From assembly GCF_026015985.1 (NCBI RefSeq), contig NZ_CP110389.1, positions 558,001 to 622,000 on the forward strand: a DNA stretch of 64,000 nucleotides, in the 5' to 3' direction. The notes under the pieces were generated by a model. The model was not told where the DNA came from. It did no database searches and worked only from the letters and a program-made list of their open reading frames with translations. The position numbers were made by a program, and so were the translations under genes. The stretch's first letter is position 1. Each line of letters opens with the position of its first letter. This stretch comes from Rhodopseudomonas sp. P2A-2r (GTDB taxonomy: Bacteria; Pseudomonadota; Alphaproteobacteria; Rhizobiales; Xanthobacteraceae). Positions 31,626 to 39,846 of the stretch are shown piece after piece.

Positions 31626-32294
31626 TTACGCCGCGCCGGTGAGGAACGGATTGGTCATGCGCTCCTGGCCGATGCTGGAGCCCGGGCCATGGCCGCAGAT
31701 GAAGCCGACATCGTCGCCGAGCGGCAGCAGCTTGTCGGTGATCGACTGGATCAACGTGTCGTGGTTGCCGCCGGGAATGTCGCTGCGGCCGACCGAGCCG
31801 GCGAACAGCACGTCGCCCACATGGGCGAAACGCATCGATTTTTCATAATACACGACACTGCCGGGCGAATGGCCGGGGCAATGCAGGATGTCGAAGTTCA
31901 GCCCGCCAACGCTGACGCGGTCGCCTTCCTTGAGCCAGCTGTCCGGTTGGAAGTTGCGCATGCCGGTCATGCCGTATTTGTGGCCGCTCTCTTCGACCAG
32001 ATCGAAGAAGAACTTGTCGGCGATATGGGGGCCGGTGATCGGCACCTTCAGCGCCTCGCGCAACTCGGCGGCGCCTCCGACATGGTCGATATGACCATGG
32101 GTCAGCCAGATCTGCTCGACATTCACATTTGCCTTGGCGATAGCCTGCTGGATCAGCGGCACGTCGCCGCCGGGATCGATCACGACGGCCTGCCGCGTGG
32201 CCTCGTCCCATAGCAGCATGCAGTTCTGCTGGAACAGGGTCACTGGAATGATCACCGCGCCGGCTTTGGCTTTGGTCTCGGTTTCTTGTGTCAT
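31626..32294 (-). CDS. MBL-fold metallo-hydrolase, glyoxalase II-like
   Basis: A 222-residue metallo-beta-lactamase-fold enzyme. The metal motif is THGHIDHVGG, with further ligands in HCPGHSPGSV, HVGDVLFAGSVGR and ICGHGPG. It resembles the YcbL-type glyoxalase II group, which hydrolyses S-lactoylglutathione or similar thioesters. ATG 32294 (MTQETE) was chosen rather than an upstream in-frame start because the family begins near AGAVIIPVTLFQQNC. It is monocistronic on the minus strand. Confidence 0.88.
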   Translation of the reverse strand: MTQETETKAKAGAVIIPVTLFQQNCMLLWDEATRQAVVIDPGGDVPLIQQAIAKANVNVEQIWLTHGHIDHVGGAAELREALKVPITGPHIADKFFFDLVEESGHKYGMTGMRNFQPDSWLKEGDRVSVGGLNFDILHCPGHSPGSVVYYEKSMRFAHVGDVLFAGSVGRSDIPGGNHDTLIQSITDKLLPLGDDVGFICGHGPGSSIGQERMTNPFLTGAA

Positions 32295-32376
32295 CGCGCC
32301 ACAATGCTGATTTTTGCGGGAGTGTGAAGGGGAAAATTGGGGCGGTGTTGGTGCACGCAAGCTGCGCCCACAGGGG

Positions 32377-32418
32377 CCCTCTCCCACCTGCGCAGCTTCG
32401 CTGCTTGGGGGAGAGGGG
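32377..32418. repeat. Palindromic intergenic repeat, family C copy 2
   Basis: CCCTCTCCCACCTGCGCAGC pairs imperfectly with GCTGCTTGGGGGAGAGGG around TTCG. It sits just after the end of the VWA protein gene (minus strand) and could serve as its transcript end. Confidence 0.7.
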
Positions 32419-32427
32419 AAGAAAGAA

Positions 32428-33549
32428 CTACCTCTTCAACTGCGCCTTCAGCGTCGCCTCGACTTCCCGATCGAATGACGACGTTTTTGCCGGCGCCTTG
32501 TCGCGCTGGACGGCGACGTAGCTGTCGCGCTTCTGCACCAGAGCGGCGAGCTTGGCGTTGAGCGCCTTGCGCGCCGTCATCTGGGTTTCGAGTTCGGCGG
32601 CGCGTTGCTCCGGCGCCAGCCGGCGCAGGCTGTCCGGCAACTCGTCCTCCCTGACGCCGTCGAGCTTCTGCTTGCCGGCGGCGACGTCGCTGACCAGGTC
32701 TCCGCCACCGGTGACGGCTTCGGAGGTCGATCGTGCGCGCTTGTTGATGTAGCTCGCCATGTCGGAGGCCTGCGCCGGCGCCGCCGCCGCCACCTTCGAC
32801 AGCTGCCTTGCCTGGTCCTCGGTGCGCTTCTGCATCGGCGCCGGGCCATAGGGGATCACGGTGCGGTTGATCTCGTTCTGCAGGATGATGATGTCCTCGT
32901 CATACGGGGTCTCGATGATCACCACCTGACCGCCGTCCTGCGGGATCGGAATGAAGCGGCCGTCGCCGCGCTGGGCGATATCCTGCCACACCCGCTCGGT
33001 GTCGCGCGCGCTGCCGGCCAGGACCGCGTTGACGATGATGTCCTTCTGCCTGGCGACGGCCAGCGTGGTCGGGTACTTGGTGTCCTGCGCATAGTCCATG
33101 TGCGGCGGCGCGTCGCCGACCAGGAAGACGATGCGGCGGGTGTCCTTGCGGTCGGTCCAGTGCAATTTGTTGACGGCGATATCGAGCGCCTCGTTGACGC
33201 TCTCCGGCCAGTCGCCGCCGCCGCGCGCCTTCACCTCGAGCAGGTTGGCGTAGAGATCCTGGATATCGGTGGTGAGCTCGTAGGTCTTCGTCACGTAGTC
33301 GTCGCCGATGTCGCGATAGGCTACGAGACCCATCCGGATCTCCGCATCGGGATTGCTGTCGAGGATGGTGGTGGCGATCGACCAGATCTTTCGCTTGGCG
33401 CCTTCGATCAGCCCGCTCATGGAGCCGGTGGTGTCGAGCACGAACGCGACCTCGACGGTGGGTTTGGCCTGTGCCGCTGACAAGGCGGCCGTCAACGGCA
33501 GTGCGGCGATCGCCAACGCGAGTGCGCGGGCGGTAATGGCTGACGTCAT
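32428..33549 (-). CDS. Exported von Willebrand factor A domain protein
   Basis: A 373-residue protein with a signal peptide (about 1-28, ending SAAQAK) and a VWA domain whose metal-ion-dependent adhesion site begins DTTGSMS. The domain continues with RMGLVAYRD, GGGDWPESV and FLVGDAPPH. The second half is helical and charged with no known domain. GGAGGAGA precedes the ATG at 33549. The partner is unknown; VWA proteins usually mediate protein contacts in the periplasm. Confidence 0.85.
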   Translation of the reverse strand: MTSAITARALALAIAALPLTAALSAAQAKPTVEVAFVLDTTGSMSGLIEGAKRKIWSIATTILDSNPDAEIRMGLVAYRDIGDDYVTKTYELTTDIQDLYANLLEVKARGGGDWPESVNEALDIAVNKLHWTDRKDTRRIVFLVGDAPPHMDYAQDTKYPTTLAVARQKDIIVNAVLAGSARDTERVWQDIAQRGDGRFIPIPQDGGQVVIIETPYDEDIIILQNEINRTVIPYGPAPMQKRTEDQARQLSKVAAAAPAQASDMASYINKRARSTSEAVTGGGDLVSDVAAGKQKLDGVREDELPDSLRRLAPEQRAAELETQMTARKALNAKLAALVQKRDSYVAVQRDKAPAKTSSFDREVEATLKAQLKR

Positions 33550-33706
33550 GTTGCTCTCCTCCGGTAGCGTCCCTCGGAACTCAGGTTCCATCGGCTTCAC
33601 GTTCGCGTGAGGTCGAAATTGGGGCGCAGCCGGCGCAAATTTGCGGCTGTTGTGGCGAGGGGCCTCGCTTGGGGCTGTGCCCCAAAATGGGCTACGGTTC
33701 GTCGCA

Positions 33707-34210
33707 ATGGAATCGCAAGCCGTTCAACTGGCCGTCGTGCCGCCCGTGGACCGCCGTCAGTCCGAGACGGCGCTGGCGATCGCGCGCGGCACCGCGCGCT
33801 GGCTGCGCACGCTGGGTTTTTCCTGCATCGGTGAGGTGGCATTGCCGTCCGGCCGCCGCGCCGATCTGGTTGCCGTCAACGAGCGCGGCGAGATCTGGAT
33901 CGTCGAGATCAAGTCATCGCTGGCGGATCTGCGCGCCGACCAAAAATGGCCGGAGTACCGCGCGCATTGTGACCGGCTGTTCTTTGCCTTCACCCAGGAC
34001 CCGCCATGCGAGATCTTTCCCGGCGACACCGGTTTGATCGTCGCCGACGCCTATGGCGCGCATCTGCATTGCGAGGCGCCCGAGCATCGGCTGCCGGCGG
34101 CGACGCGAAAACTGATGCTGCTGCGGTTTGCGACCACGGCGGCACAGCGGCTCAACCGGCTGATCGATCCGCAGGGGCAGGGGCATGGGGATGTGGTGGG
34201 TGAGGTGTAG
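33707..34210 (+). CDS. mmcB: MmcB-family DNA repair protein
   Basis: A 167-residue protein of the MmcB family, with a PD-(D/E)XK nuclease-like core: LPSGRRADLVAVN, IWIVEIKSS (the E-x-K), and DLRADQKWPEYR. In Caulobacter mmcB is part of a CtrA-regulated DNA-damage set. The start ATG 33707 was picked from the family N-terminus (about RQSETALAIARG). It is single and divergent from the VWA gene. Confidence 0.85.
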   Translation: MESQAVQLAVVPPVDRRQSETALAIARGTARWLRTLGFSCIGEVALPSGRRADLVAVNERGEIWIVEIKSSLADLRADQKWPEYRAHCDRLFFAFTQDPPCEIFPGDTGLIVADAYGAHLHCEAPEHRLPAATRKLMLLRFATTAAQRLNRLIDPQGQGHGDVVGEV

Positions 34211-34254
34211 GCGGTCTGCGGGACATCAAGCAGTCATCCGCCTTCCACTCAATT

Positions 34255-34377
34255 GTCATCACCCGCGAAAGCGGGTGACCCAGTAAACACCGGCGCTGCG
34301 GATTTATCACTGAAGCCTGAGTTTACTGGGTCGCCCGGTCCTGGCGCGCAAGTGCGCGCAGGCCGGGCGATGACAGC
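34255..34377. repeat. Palindromic intergenic repeat, family B copy 1
   Basis: TGTCATCACCCGCGAAAGCG with GGTGACCCAGTAAAC is mirrored by GTTTACTGGGTCGCCCGG and ends GGGCGATGACAG. The same architecture occurs at 37601 and 39540. Confidence 0.75.
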
Positions 34378-34398
34378 CGTGTTTGCGGCTGCAGGCTA

Positions 34399-34953
34399 TT
34401 ACCGCGGCGCGCGCTTGGCCAAAATGCGCTGCAGGGTGCGACGATGCATGTTGAGGCGGCGTGCGGTTTCAGAGACGTTGCGGCCGCACATCTCGTAGAT
34501 GCGCTGGATGTGTTCCCAGCGCACGCGGTCTGCCGACATCGGGTTGTTCGGAAGTTCGGATTTCTCGCCGCCGCTGGCCAGCAGCGCCGCGACCACATCG
34601 TCGGCGTCGGCCGGCTTCGACAGATAGTCGACCGCGCCCATCTTCACCGCGGTGACCGCGGTAGCGATGTTGCCGTATCCGGTCAGCACGATGGCGCGGG
34701 CATCCGGGCGCTTCTGTTTCAGCGCCGAGACCACGTCGAGCCCGTTGCCGTCGCCGAGCCGCAGGTCGACCACGGCGAAGGCCGGCGCCGCCTTGCCGAT
34801 CTGCGACAGGCCATCGGCGACGCTGTCGCACGATGTCACGGTGAAGCCGCGGGTCTCCATCGCGCGCGACAGCCGCTCCAGGAACGGCTTGTCGTCCTCG
34901 ACAATCAAGAGCGAGCGGTCGGTCTGGCCAGTCAATTCGGCGATGGCGTTCAC
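34399..34953 (-). CDS. regA: RegA/ActR-type response regulator
   Basis: A 184-residue two-domain response regulator. The receiver (about 14-125) has phospho-acceptor Asp63 in VVDLRLGDG. The C-terminal Fis-type helix-turn-helix has SETARRLNMHRRTLQRIL, the hallmark of the RegA/PrrA/ActR/RegR group that controls respiration, nitrogen fixation and photosynthesis genes in response to redox state. The GTG start at 34953 has GGAGGA eight bases upstream. The cognate kinase (RegB/ActS) is not adjacent in this window. A cydAB-type oxidase, a plausible target, lies 5 kb away. Confidence 0.9.
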   Translation of the reverse strand: MNAIAELTGQTDRSLLIVEDDKPFLERLSRAMETRGFTVTSCDSVADGLSQIGKAAPAFAVVDLRLGDGNGLDVVSALKQKRPDARAIVLTGYGNIATAVTAVKMGAVDYLSKPADADDVVAALLASGGEKSELPNNPMSADRVRWEHIQRIYEMCGRNVSETARRLNMHRRTLQRILAKRAPR

Positions 34954-35166
34954 GGTCGGAAATCCTCCATGTCGGATACTTTCATATGGCGCGACCACAG
35001 CGCACTGCCAAGGCCGCATTAAGTCGGTGCGGTGCGGTCAGGACGGTCCCGGCCGATTTTGGCCGGTATTTCGGGTGGTTAATCCCCGGGGGATGATAGA
35101 TCAGCGCGGCGTGTTGTCGCAGACGCAGTGCAGCACCACCCATCGAGCGGCGAGAACGGATCCGGC

Positions 35167-36393
35167 ATGGACGCGACAGCCCCACAACCCGACGAAGCGT
35201 CGCTCCGCTATGACGGCTGGCGCATCGTGGGGGTGTGCTTCACGGTGGCAACCTTCGGCTGGGCGCTCGGCTTCTACGGCCAGAGCGTCTACCTCGCCGA
35301 GTTGCAGCGCGTGCACGGCTGGCCGGCTTCCACCGTGTCGACAGCCACCACCTTCTTCTATCTGTTCGGCGCCCTGCTGGTGGCCTTCTTCAGCGAGGCC
35401 ATGAAGGCATTCGGTCCGCGCGCCTGTTTGCTGGTCGGGGTGGCGGCGATGGCGAGTGCCACCGTACTGCTCGGCCAGATCACGGCGCCGTGGCAGCTCT
35501 ATGCCGTCAACGCGCTGCTGGCGCTGGGCTGGGCCGGCACCAGCCTCGGCGCCATCACCAATACCCTCGGCCTGTGGTTCGACAGGAAGCGCGGCATGGC
35601 CATCAGCCTGGCGCTGAACGGCGCCAGCTTCGGCGGCATCGTCGGCGTGCCGCTGCTGGTGGCGGCGATATCAGGATTCGGATTCGCCCGCGCCACGCTC
35701 GCCGCAGCCATCGCCATGGTCGTGGTGCTGGTGCCGGTGATCCTCATTTTCGTCGGCCGCCCGCCGATGCGTGCCCATAGCGTGCTGGCCGGCGCTGCCG
35801 ACGCGCCGTCATCGGCGCGGGTCCGGGCGCAGGCGCTGCGCGACGCGGGCTTTCTGACGCTGACCGTCGCCTTTGCGCTGACGCTGTTTGCCCAGGTCGG
35901 CTTCATCGTCCACCTGATCTCCTACCTCGATCCCGTCGTCGGCCGCGAGCGCGCCGCAGCGGCGGTGTCGCTGTTGACCCTGATGGCGGTGGTCGGGCGG
36001 GTGCTGTTCTCGACGGTAATCGACCGGCTCAACCAGCGGCTGGCCTCGGCGATCTCGTTCTGCAGCCAGGCGGTGGCGCTGGCCATCGTGATCAACTCGC
36101 ATAACGAGGCGCTGCTGTTGTTCGCCTGCGCGCTGTTCGGCTTCTCCGTCGGCAATCTCATCACCTTGCCGGCGTTGATCGTGCAGCGCGAATTCGACAT
36201 GCGCTCGTTCGGCGTGCTGGTCAGCCTGGTCACCGCGGTGACGCAGATCACCTACGCCTTTGCGCCGGGCATCATCGGCTATCTGCGCGACGCCTCCGGC
36301 AGCTACGCATTGCCGTTCTACGGCTGCATGAGCCTGCAACTGATCGCGGCGGCATTGATCCTGGTGCGAAGGAAGTCGGCGCAGCCGCTGTAG
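35167..36393 (+). CDS. MFS transporter
   Basis: A 408-residue transporter with 12 predicted helices. Its pattern (TFGWALGFYGQSVYLAEL, WFDRKRGMAISLALNG, GFLRDASGSYALPFYG-like end) fits the monocarboxylate/oxalate-type MFS branch. The conserved cytoplasmic loop DRKRG is visible. It starts at ATG 35167 and is divergent from the RegA-type gene. Substrate unknown. Confidence 0.8.
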   Translation: MDATAPQPDEASLRYDGWRIVGVCFTVATFGWALGFYGQSVYLAELQRVHGWPASTVSTATTFFYLFGALLVAFFSEAMKAFGPRACLLVGVAAMASATVLLGQITAPWQLYAVNALLALGWAGTSLGAITNTLGLWFDRKRGMAISLALNGASFGGIVGVPLLVAAISGFGFARATLAAAIAMVVVLVPVILIFVGRPPMRAHSVLAGAADAPSSARVRAQALRDAGFLTLTVAFALTLFAQVGFIVHLISYLDPVVGRERAAAAVSLLTLMAVVGRVLFSTVIDRLNQRLASAISFCSQAVALAIVINSHNEALLLFACALFGFSVGNLITLPALIVQREFDMRSFGVLVSLVTAVTQITYAFAPGIIGYLRDASGSYALPFYGCMSLQLIAAALILVRRKSAQPL

Positions 36394-36465
36394 GCAAGCG
36401 GATCTGAAAGTACCGAGGAAGAACGGCATGGCCGCGCCGGGAGGGCGCCCCGCAATGACGGGTGC

Positions 36466-36963
36466 CTACGCCACGCGCTGCTTCATCAGATCAGCGAGAT
36501 CGAGCCGTCGCGTGAACATGGCGATGCCGCCACTTTCGTCGCGCGGCCAATCCGCTTCGGGGCGATCCCAGTACAGTTCGACGCCGTTCTGGTCGGGGTC
36601 GCGCAGGTACAAGGCTTCGCTGACGCCGTGGTCGCTGGCACCATCGAGTTCGATGCCGGCCTCGCGCACGCGGTGCAGCGCGTCGGCCAGCGCCGCGCGC
36701 GTCGGATACAGGATGGCGGTGTGAAACAGGCCGGTGGTCCCCGCCGCCGGCGGCTGGCCGCCTTTGCTTTCCCAGGTATTCAGGCCGATGTGATGGTGGT
36801 AACCGCCCGCTGAAATGAACGCAGCCTGGTCGCCGTAACGCTGCATGAGCTGGAAGCCGAGCACGCCGCAATAGAATCCCATGGCGTGGTCGAGATCGGC
36901 CACCTTCAGGTGGACATGCCCGATCCGGGTTCCTGCGGCGATAGGTGTTGCGGTATCGGGCAT
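36466..36963 (-). CDS. VOC-family metalloenzyme (glyoxalase/extradiol dioxygenase-like)
   Basis: A 165-residue protein of the vicinal-oxygen-chelate fold. It starts with IGHVHLKVADLDHAMGFY (metal His), continues with YHHHIGLNTW and ends with DPDQNGVELYWDRP (metal Glu). It is similar to the catechol 2,3-dioxygenase-like single-unit group. GGAGAGA precedes the ATG. It is followed on the same strand upstream by a CMD protein gene. Substrate unknown. Confidence 0.85.
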   Translation of the reverse strand: MPDTATPIAAGTRIGHVHLKVADLDHAMGFYCGVLGFQLMQRYGDQAAFISAGGYHHHIGLNTWESKGGQPPAAGTTGLFHTAILYPTRAALADALHRVREAGIELDGASDHGVSEALYLRDPDQNGVELYWDRPEADWPRDESGGIAMFTRRLDLADLMKQRVA

Positions 36964-37014
36964 GCTCTCTCCAACCGTGCGACGTCTACTGCCGATCTAG
37001 GCAGCGCCGCGCCC

Positions 37015-37560
37015 TTACGCAAGTTCGGATATTTCTCCGTCCGGCAGGCCGAACTCAAACGTATTCAGCGTCATCGACACCATGGTGTAATAGCCGCACA
37101 ACCCGATGATCTCGACCAGGCCGCGCTCGCCGAGCAATCCGATCGCCGCGTCATAGAGCGGTTGGGTGACGCCGTGGCCTTCGTGCAGCGATTTGGCAAC
37201 GTCATAGATCACCTGCGACCTCGCGTCCGGCAGTTTTGGCGTGCGGCGATTGCGGATGTCCTCGATGATGGCGGGATCCATGCCGCCGGCAAGCGCCAGC
37301 TTCTTGTGGGCATACCATTCGAAATGCGAGGTCCAGTGCCGTGCGGTGACCAGGATCGCCAGTTCGGATTCCGCCGCCGGCATCGAGGTGTCGTAGCGCA
37401 GGAAAGCGCCGAGCCGCGTCGCCTGTTTCGCCATGTCCGGACTATGCAGCCAGGCGAACATCGGCTCCGGTGGCCGGCCGCGCTTGCTGGCGATGGACTC
37501 GTCGTAGATCTCCCGCTGGTCTGCGGTCATGTCGTCCGGCGAAAGCAGCTTGAGACGCAT
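37015..37560 (-). CDS. Carboxymuconolactone decarboxylase family protein
   Basis: A 181-residue AhpD-like CMD protein. The region ELAILVTARHWTSHFEWYAH is the family core, but the CxxC redox pair of true AhpD is absent (the corresponding place has TARHWTSHFEW). A decarboxylase-like rather than peroxidase role is therefore more likely. GAGAGGAAA precedes the ATG at 37560. It probably forms a two-gene unit with the VOC protein (gap 51 bases). Confidence 0.8.
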   Translation of the reverse strand: MRLKLLSPDDMTADQREIYDESIASKRGRPPEPMFAWLHSPDMAKQATRLGAFLRYDTSMPAAESELAILVTARHWTSHFEWYAHKKLALAGGMDPAIIEDIRNRRTPKLPDARSQVIYDVAKSLHEGHGVTQPLYDAAIGLLGERGLVEIIGLCGYYTMVSMTLNTFEFGLPDGEISELA

Positions 37561-37600
37561 TGTGTTTCCTCTCGGTGCTATTTTTGGGTCAGCCCTGGGC

Positions 37601-37703
37601 TGTCGTCACCCGCGAAGGCGGGTGACCCAGTAAACACAGACGACAGCGTTTACTGGGTCGCCCGGTCCCGGCGCGCAATTGCGCGCAGGCCGGGCGATGA
37701 CAG
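37601..37703. repeat. Palindromic intergenic repeat, family B copy 2
   Basis: TGTCGTCACCCGCGAAGGCG and GGTGACCCAGTAAAC are mirrored by GTTTACTGGGTCGCCCGG and end GGGCGATGACAG. It lies between the CMD gene and the amino-acid binding-protein gene. Confidence 0.75.
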
Positions 37704-37718
37704 TTGCGTGCGTTGCAG

Positions 37719-38765
37719 CTACCTGATCGGCGGCGCGTACTGGATGCCGCCGGCGCTCCACAGCTGGTTCAATCCGCGCGGGATCTGCAGCTTGGAGCCG
37801 GTGCCGACGTTGCGCTCATAGACTTCGCCGTAATTGCCGACATGGCGGATGATGCGTGCCGCCCAGTCCTTTGGGAGGTCGAGATCCTCGCCATAGGCGC
37901 CTTCGGTGCCGACCAGCCGCATCACGTCGGGCTTCTTCGACTTCAGGGCCTCGTCGATGTTCTTCGAGGTGATGCCGAGTTCTTCGGCGTTGATCATGGC
38001 ATACAGCGTCCACTTGACGATCATCATCCAGTCGTCGTCGCGCTGCCGCACCACCGGCGCCAGCGGCTCCTTGGAGATCACGTCGGGCAGCACAACGTGC
38101 TCGTCCGGCTTGCCCAGTGTCAGCCTGAGCGCATAGAGCTGCGAGGCGTCGGCGGTGAATGTGTCGCACTGGCCGGCATTGTAGGCCTTCATCACATCGT
38201 CGAGCTTCGCGAACTTCATCTCGGTGTACTTGATGTTGTTGGCGCGGAAGAAGTCGGCGAGGTTCAAGGCCGTGGTGGTGTTGTCCTGGACGCAGATCTT
38301 GCTGCCGTCGAGCTCCAGCGCGGAATCGATGCTGCGCGCCTTCGGCACCATGAAGCTCTGGCCGTCGTAATAGGACACCGCTGGGAAATACAGGTCGTAA
38401 TTGGTCTCGCGCGACATGCTCCATGTCGAGTTGCGGCTGAGGATATCGACCTTGCGGCTCTGCAGCTCCTTGAAGCGGTCGGTGGCGTCGAGCGGCACGA
38501 AGGTCACCTTCTTCGGATCGTTGAAGATGGCTGCCGCCACCGCGCGGCAGAAGTCGACGTCGAAGCCGGCCCAGTTGCCGCTGACGTCGGGCGAGGAGAA
38601 GCCCGGCAGGCCGGTGTTGACGCCGCACAGCACGGCGTCGCGGCGGATGGTGCGCTTCAGCGTCTTGGTATCGTAGCGTTCATAGGTGATGGCAGCGGCG
38701 GCGATGCCGGCGGCCACGATGAGGCCGATGGCCAGTCCGGTCGCAAAGGTCCGCTTCATCCACAT
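37719..38765 (-). CDS. Amino-acid ABC transporter substrate-binding protein (AapJ-like)
   Basis: A 348-residue periplasmic binding protein of the general L-amino-acid (AapJ/BztA) type. It has an N-terminal hydrophobic leader, then RDAVLCGVNTGLPGFS, GNWAGFDVDFCRAVAAAIF (family 3 signature) and SRNSTWSMSRE. The usual aapQMP permease and ATPase genes are absent next to it, so it is an orphan and would have to serve a transporter encoded elsewhere. The start at 38765 or two codons later cannot be separated. Confidence 0.85.
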   Translation of the reverse strand: MWMKRTFATGLAIGLIVAAGIAAAAITYERYDTKTLKRTIRRDAVLCGVNTGLPGFSSPDVSGNWAGFDVDFCRAVAAAIFNDPKKVTFVPLDATDRFKELQSRKVDILSRNSTWSMSRETNYDLYFPAVSYYDGQSFMVPKARSIDSALELDGSKICVQDNTTTALNLADFFRANNIKYTEMKFAKLDDVMKAYNAGQCDTFTADASQLYALRLTLGKPDEHVVLPDVISKEPLAPVVRQRDDDWMMIVKWTLYAMINAEELGITSKNIDEALKSKKPDVMRLVGTEGAYGEDLDLPKDWAARIIRHVGNYGEVYERNVGTGSKLQIPRGLNQLWSAGGIQYAPPIR

Positions 38766-38822
38766 GATGCTCTCACTGATATTCGGGAAACAGTTCGGTT
38801 TGAAAAACAGCGGGGCCGCGGG

Positions 38823-39419
38823 CTACAGCTCGGGCTTCTGCCGCACGATCACCTTGGTGCCGACCGGGATGCGGTCGTAGAGGTCGGCGACGTCGGAATT
38901 GACCAGCCGGAAGCAGCCCGACGACACCGCGGTGCCGATCGTGTCGGGCCGGTTGGTGCCGTGGATGCGGTACACGGTGGCGCCGAGATACAGCGCGCGG
39001 GCGCCGAGCGGGTTGCCGGGGCCGCCGGCCATGAAGCGCGGCAGATAGGGCTGGCGTTCGATCATCTCCGGCGGCGGCGTCCAGTCCGGCCACTCGGCCT
39101 TGCGCGAAATCTTCAGCAGGCCTTGCCAGGTGAAGCCGTCGCGACCGACACCGATGCCATAGCGGATGGCGCGCCCGCCCGGCTGCACCACATAGAGATG
39201 CCGCTCGGCGGTCTGGATGATGATGGTGCCGGGCGCTTCGGTGGTGCGATACAGCACCATGGTCTTCTGGAATTCCGGCTCGAGCTGCACGGAGTCATCG
39301 GGGATCAGGCCAGGCTGGTCGCCGACATCGGGCTGCTGCGCGAAGGATTGCGAGGCCGACAACATCAGGCCGGCCGCGGCAACAAGCGAAAGCCAGGTCG
39401 GGCGTCGGACGTGGGTCAT
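38823..39419 (-). CDS. L,D-transpeptidase (YkuD family)
   Basis: A 198-residue exported enzyme with a signal peptide ending SQSFAQ. The YkuD domain has PGTIIIQTAERHLYVV, IRYGIGVGRDGFTWQG and the catalytic motif HGTN...SSGCFRL (Cys nucleophile). It forms 3-3 cross-links in peptidoglycan or anchors proteins to it. ATG 39419 has GGAGA upstream. It lies 57 bases upstream of the amino-acid binding-protein gene on the same strand, possibly cotranscribed. Confidence 0.88.
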   Translation of the reverse strand: MTHVRRPTWLSLVAAAGLMLSASQSFAQQPDVGDQPGLIPDDSVQLEPEFQKTMVLYRTTEAPGTIIIQTAERHLYVVQPGGRAIRYGIGVGRDGFTWQGLLKISRKAEWPDWTPPPEMIERQPYLPRFMAGGPGNPLGARALYLGATVYRIHGTNRPDTIGTAVSSGCFRLVNSDVADLYDRIPVGTKVIVRQKPEL

Positions 39420-39492
39420 CGAAAATCTCCGGTTCGGCGTACCGTCGTGGTCTACCACAGCGTGGTTAACGGAACCAGAGACCGCGAAGTGG

Positions 39493-39536
39493 TCTCTGTC
39501 CCGGACGCACTGCAGCGTTCTTCATGCTGCAAGCTC
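39493..39536. repeat. Palindromic intergenic repeat, family A fragment
   Basis: TCTCTGTCCCGGACGCACTG followed by GCAGCG and TGCTGC is a short, truncated copy of the family seen at 15738, 57443 and 62213. It directly abuts a family B copy. Confidence 0.55.
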
Positions 39537-39539
39537 CGT

Positions 39540-39711
39540 TGTCGTCACCCGGCCGGCGCGCAATTGCGCGCTGGACCGGGTGACCCAGTAAACGCCGGCA
39601 TCATCAGCTTGAACGCGGTCCTTGCCGGGCCTCCGCCCAGTCCCACACGCCGCGCGGAATACTGGATCGCCCGGTCCCGGCGCGCAATGCGCGCCGGCCG
39701 GGCGATGACAG
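39540..39711. repeat. Palindromic intergenic repeat, family B copy 3
   Basis: TGTCGTCACCCGGCCGGCGC, GTGACCCAGTAAAC and, at the far end, TACTGGATCGCCCGGTC and GGCGATGACAG. It carries an internal extra segment compared with the other two copies. It occupies the gap between the L,D-transpeptidase gene and cioA/B accessory gene. Confidence 0.7.
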
Positions 39712-39717
39712 CTGGAG

Positions 39718-39846
39718 CTATTTCCCGATCCACAGCCGCAGGCCGTAGCCTACAATCGTCACGGTGCCGACGCCGGCGGCCCACAGCGCAATAAACCACA
39801 GCAGGCGCTGCCACAGCGGTCGCGGTGTTTCCGCGAGACGCGGCAT
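39718..39846 (-). CDS. DUF2474 small subunit of cytochrome bd-type oxidase (CydX-like)
   Basis: A 42-residue one-helix membrane protein with the DUF2474 pattern (PLWQRLLWFIALWAAGVGTV, then RLWIGK). Small proteins of this kind sit next to cydAB/cioAB genes and are thought to stabilise the oxidase. Its ATG (39846) overlaps the cydB stop (TGATG), the expected coupling. It is too short for most gene callers. Confidence 0.75.
   Translation of the reverse strand: MPRLAETPRPLWQRLLWFIALWAAGVGTVTIVGYGLRLWIGK

Noticed and set aside
37704..39794. 696-residue plus-strand open frame over the AapJ-like and L,D-transpeptidase genes
   Set aside because: No recognisable domain; it overlaps two genes with signal peptides and active-site motifs.
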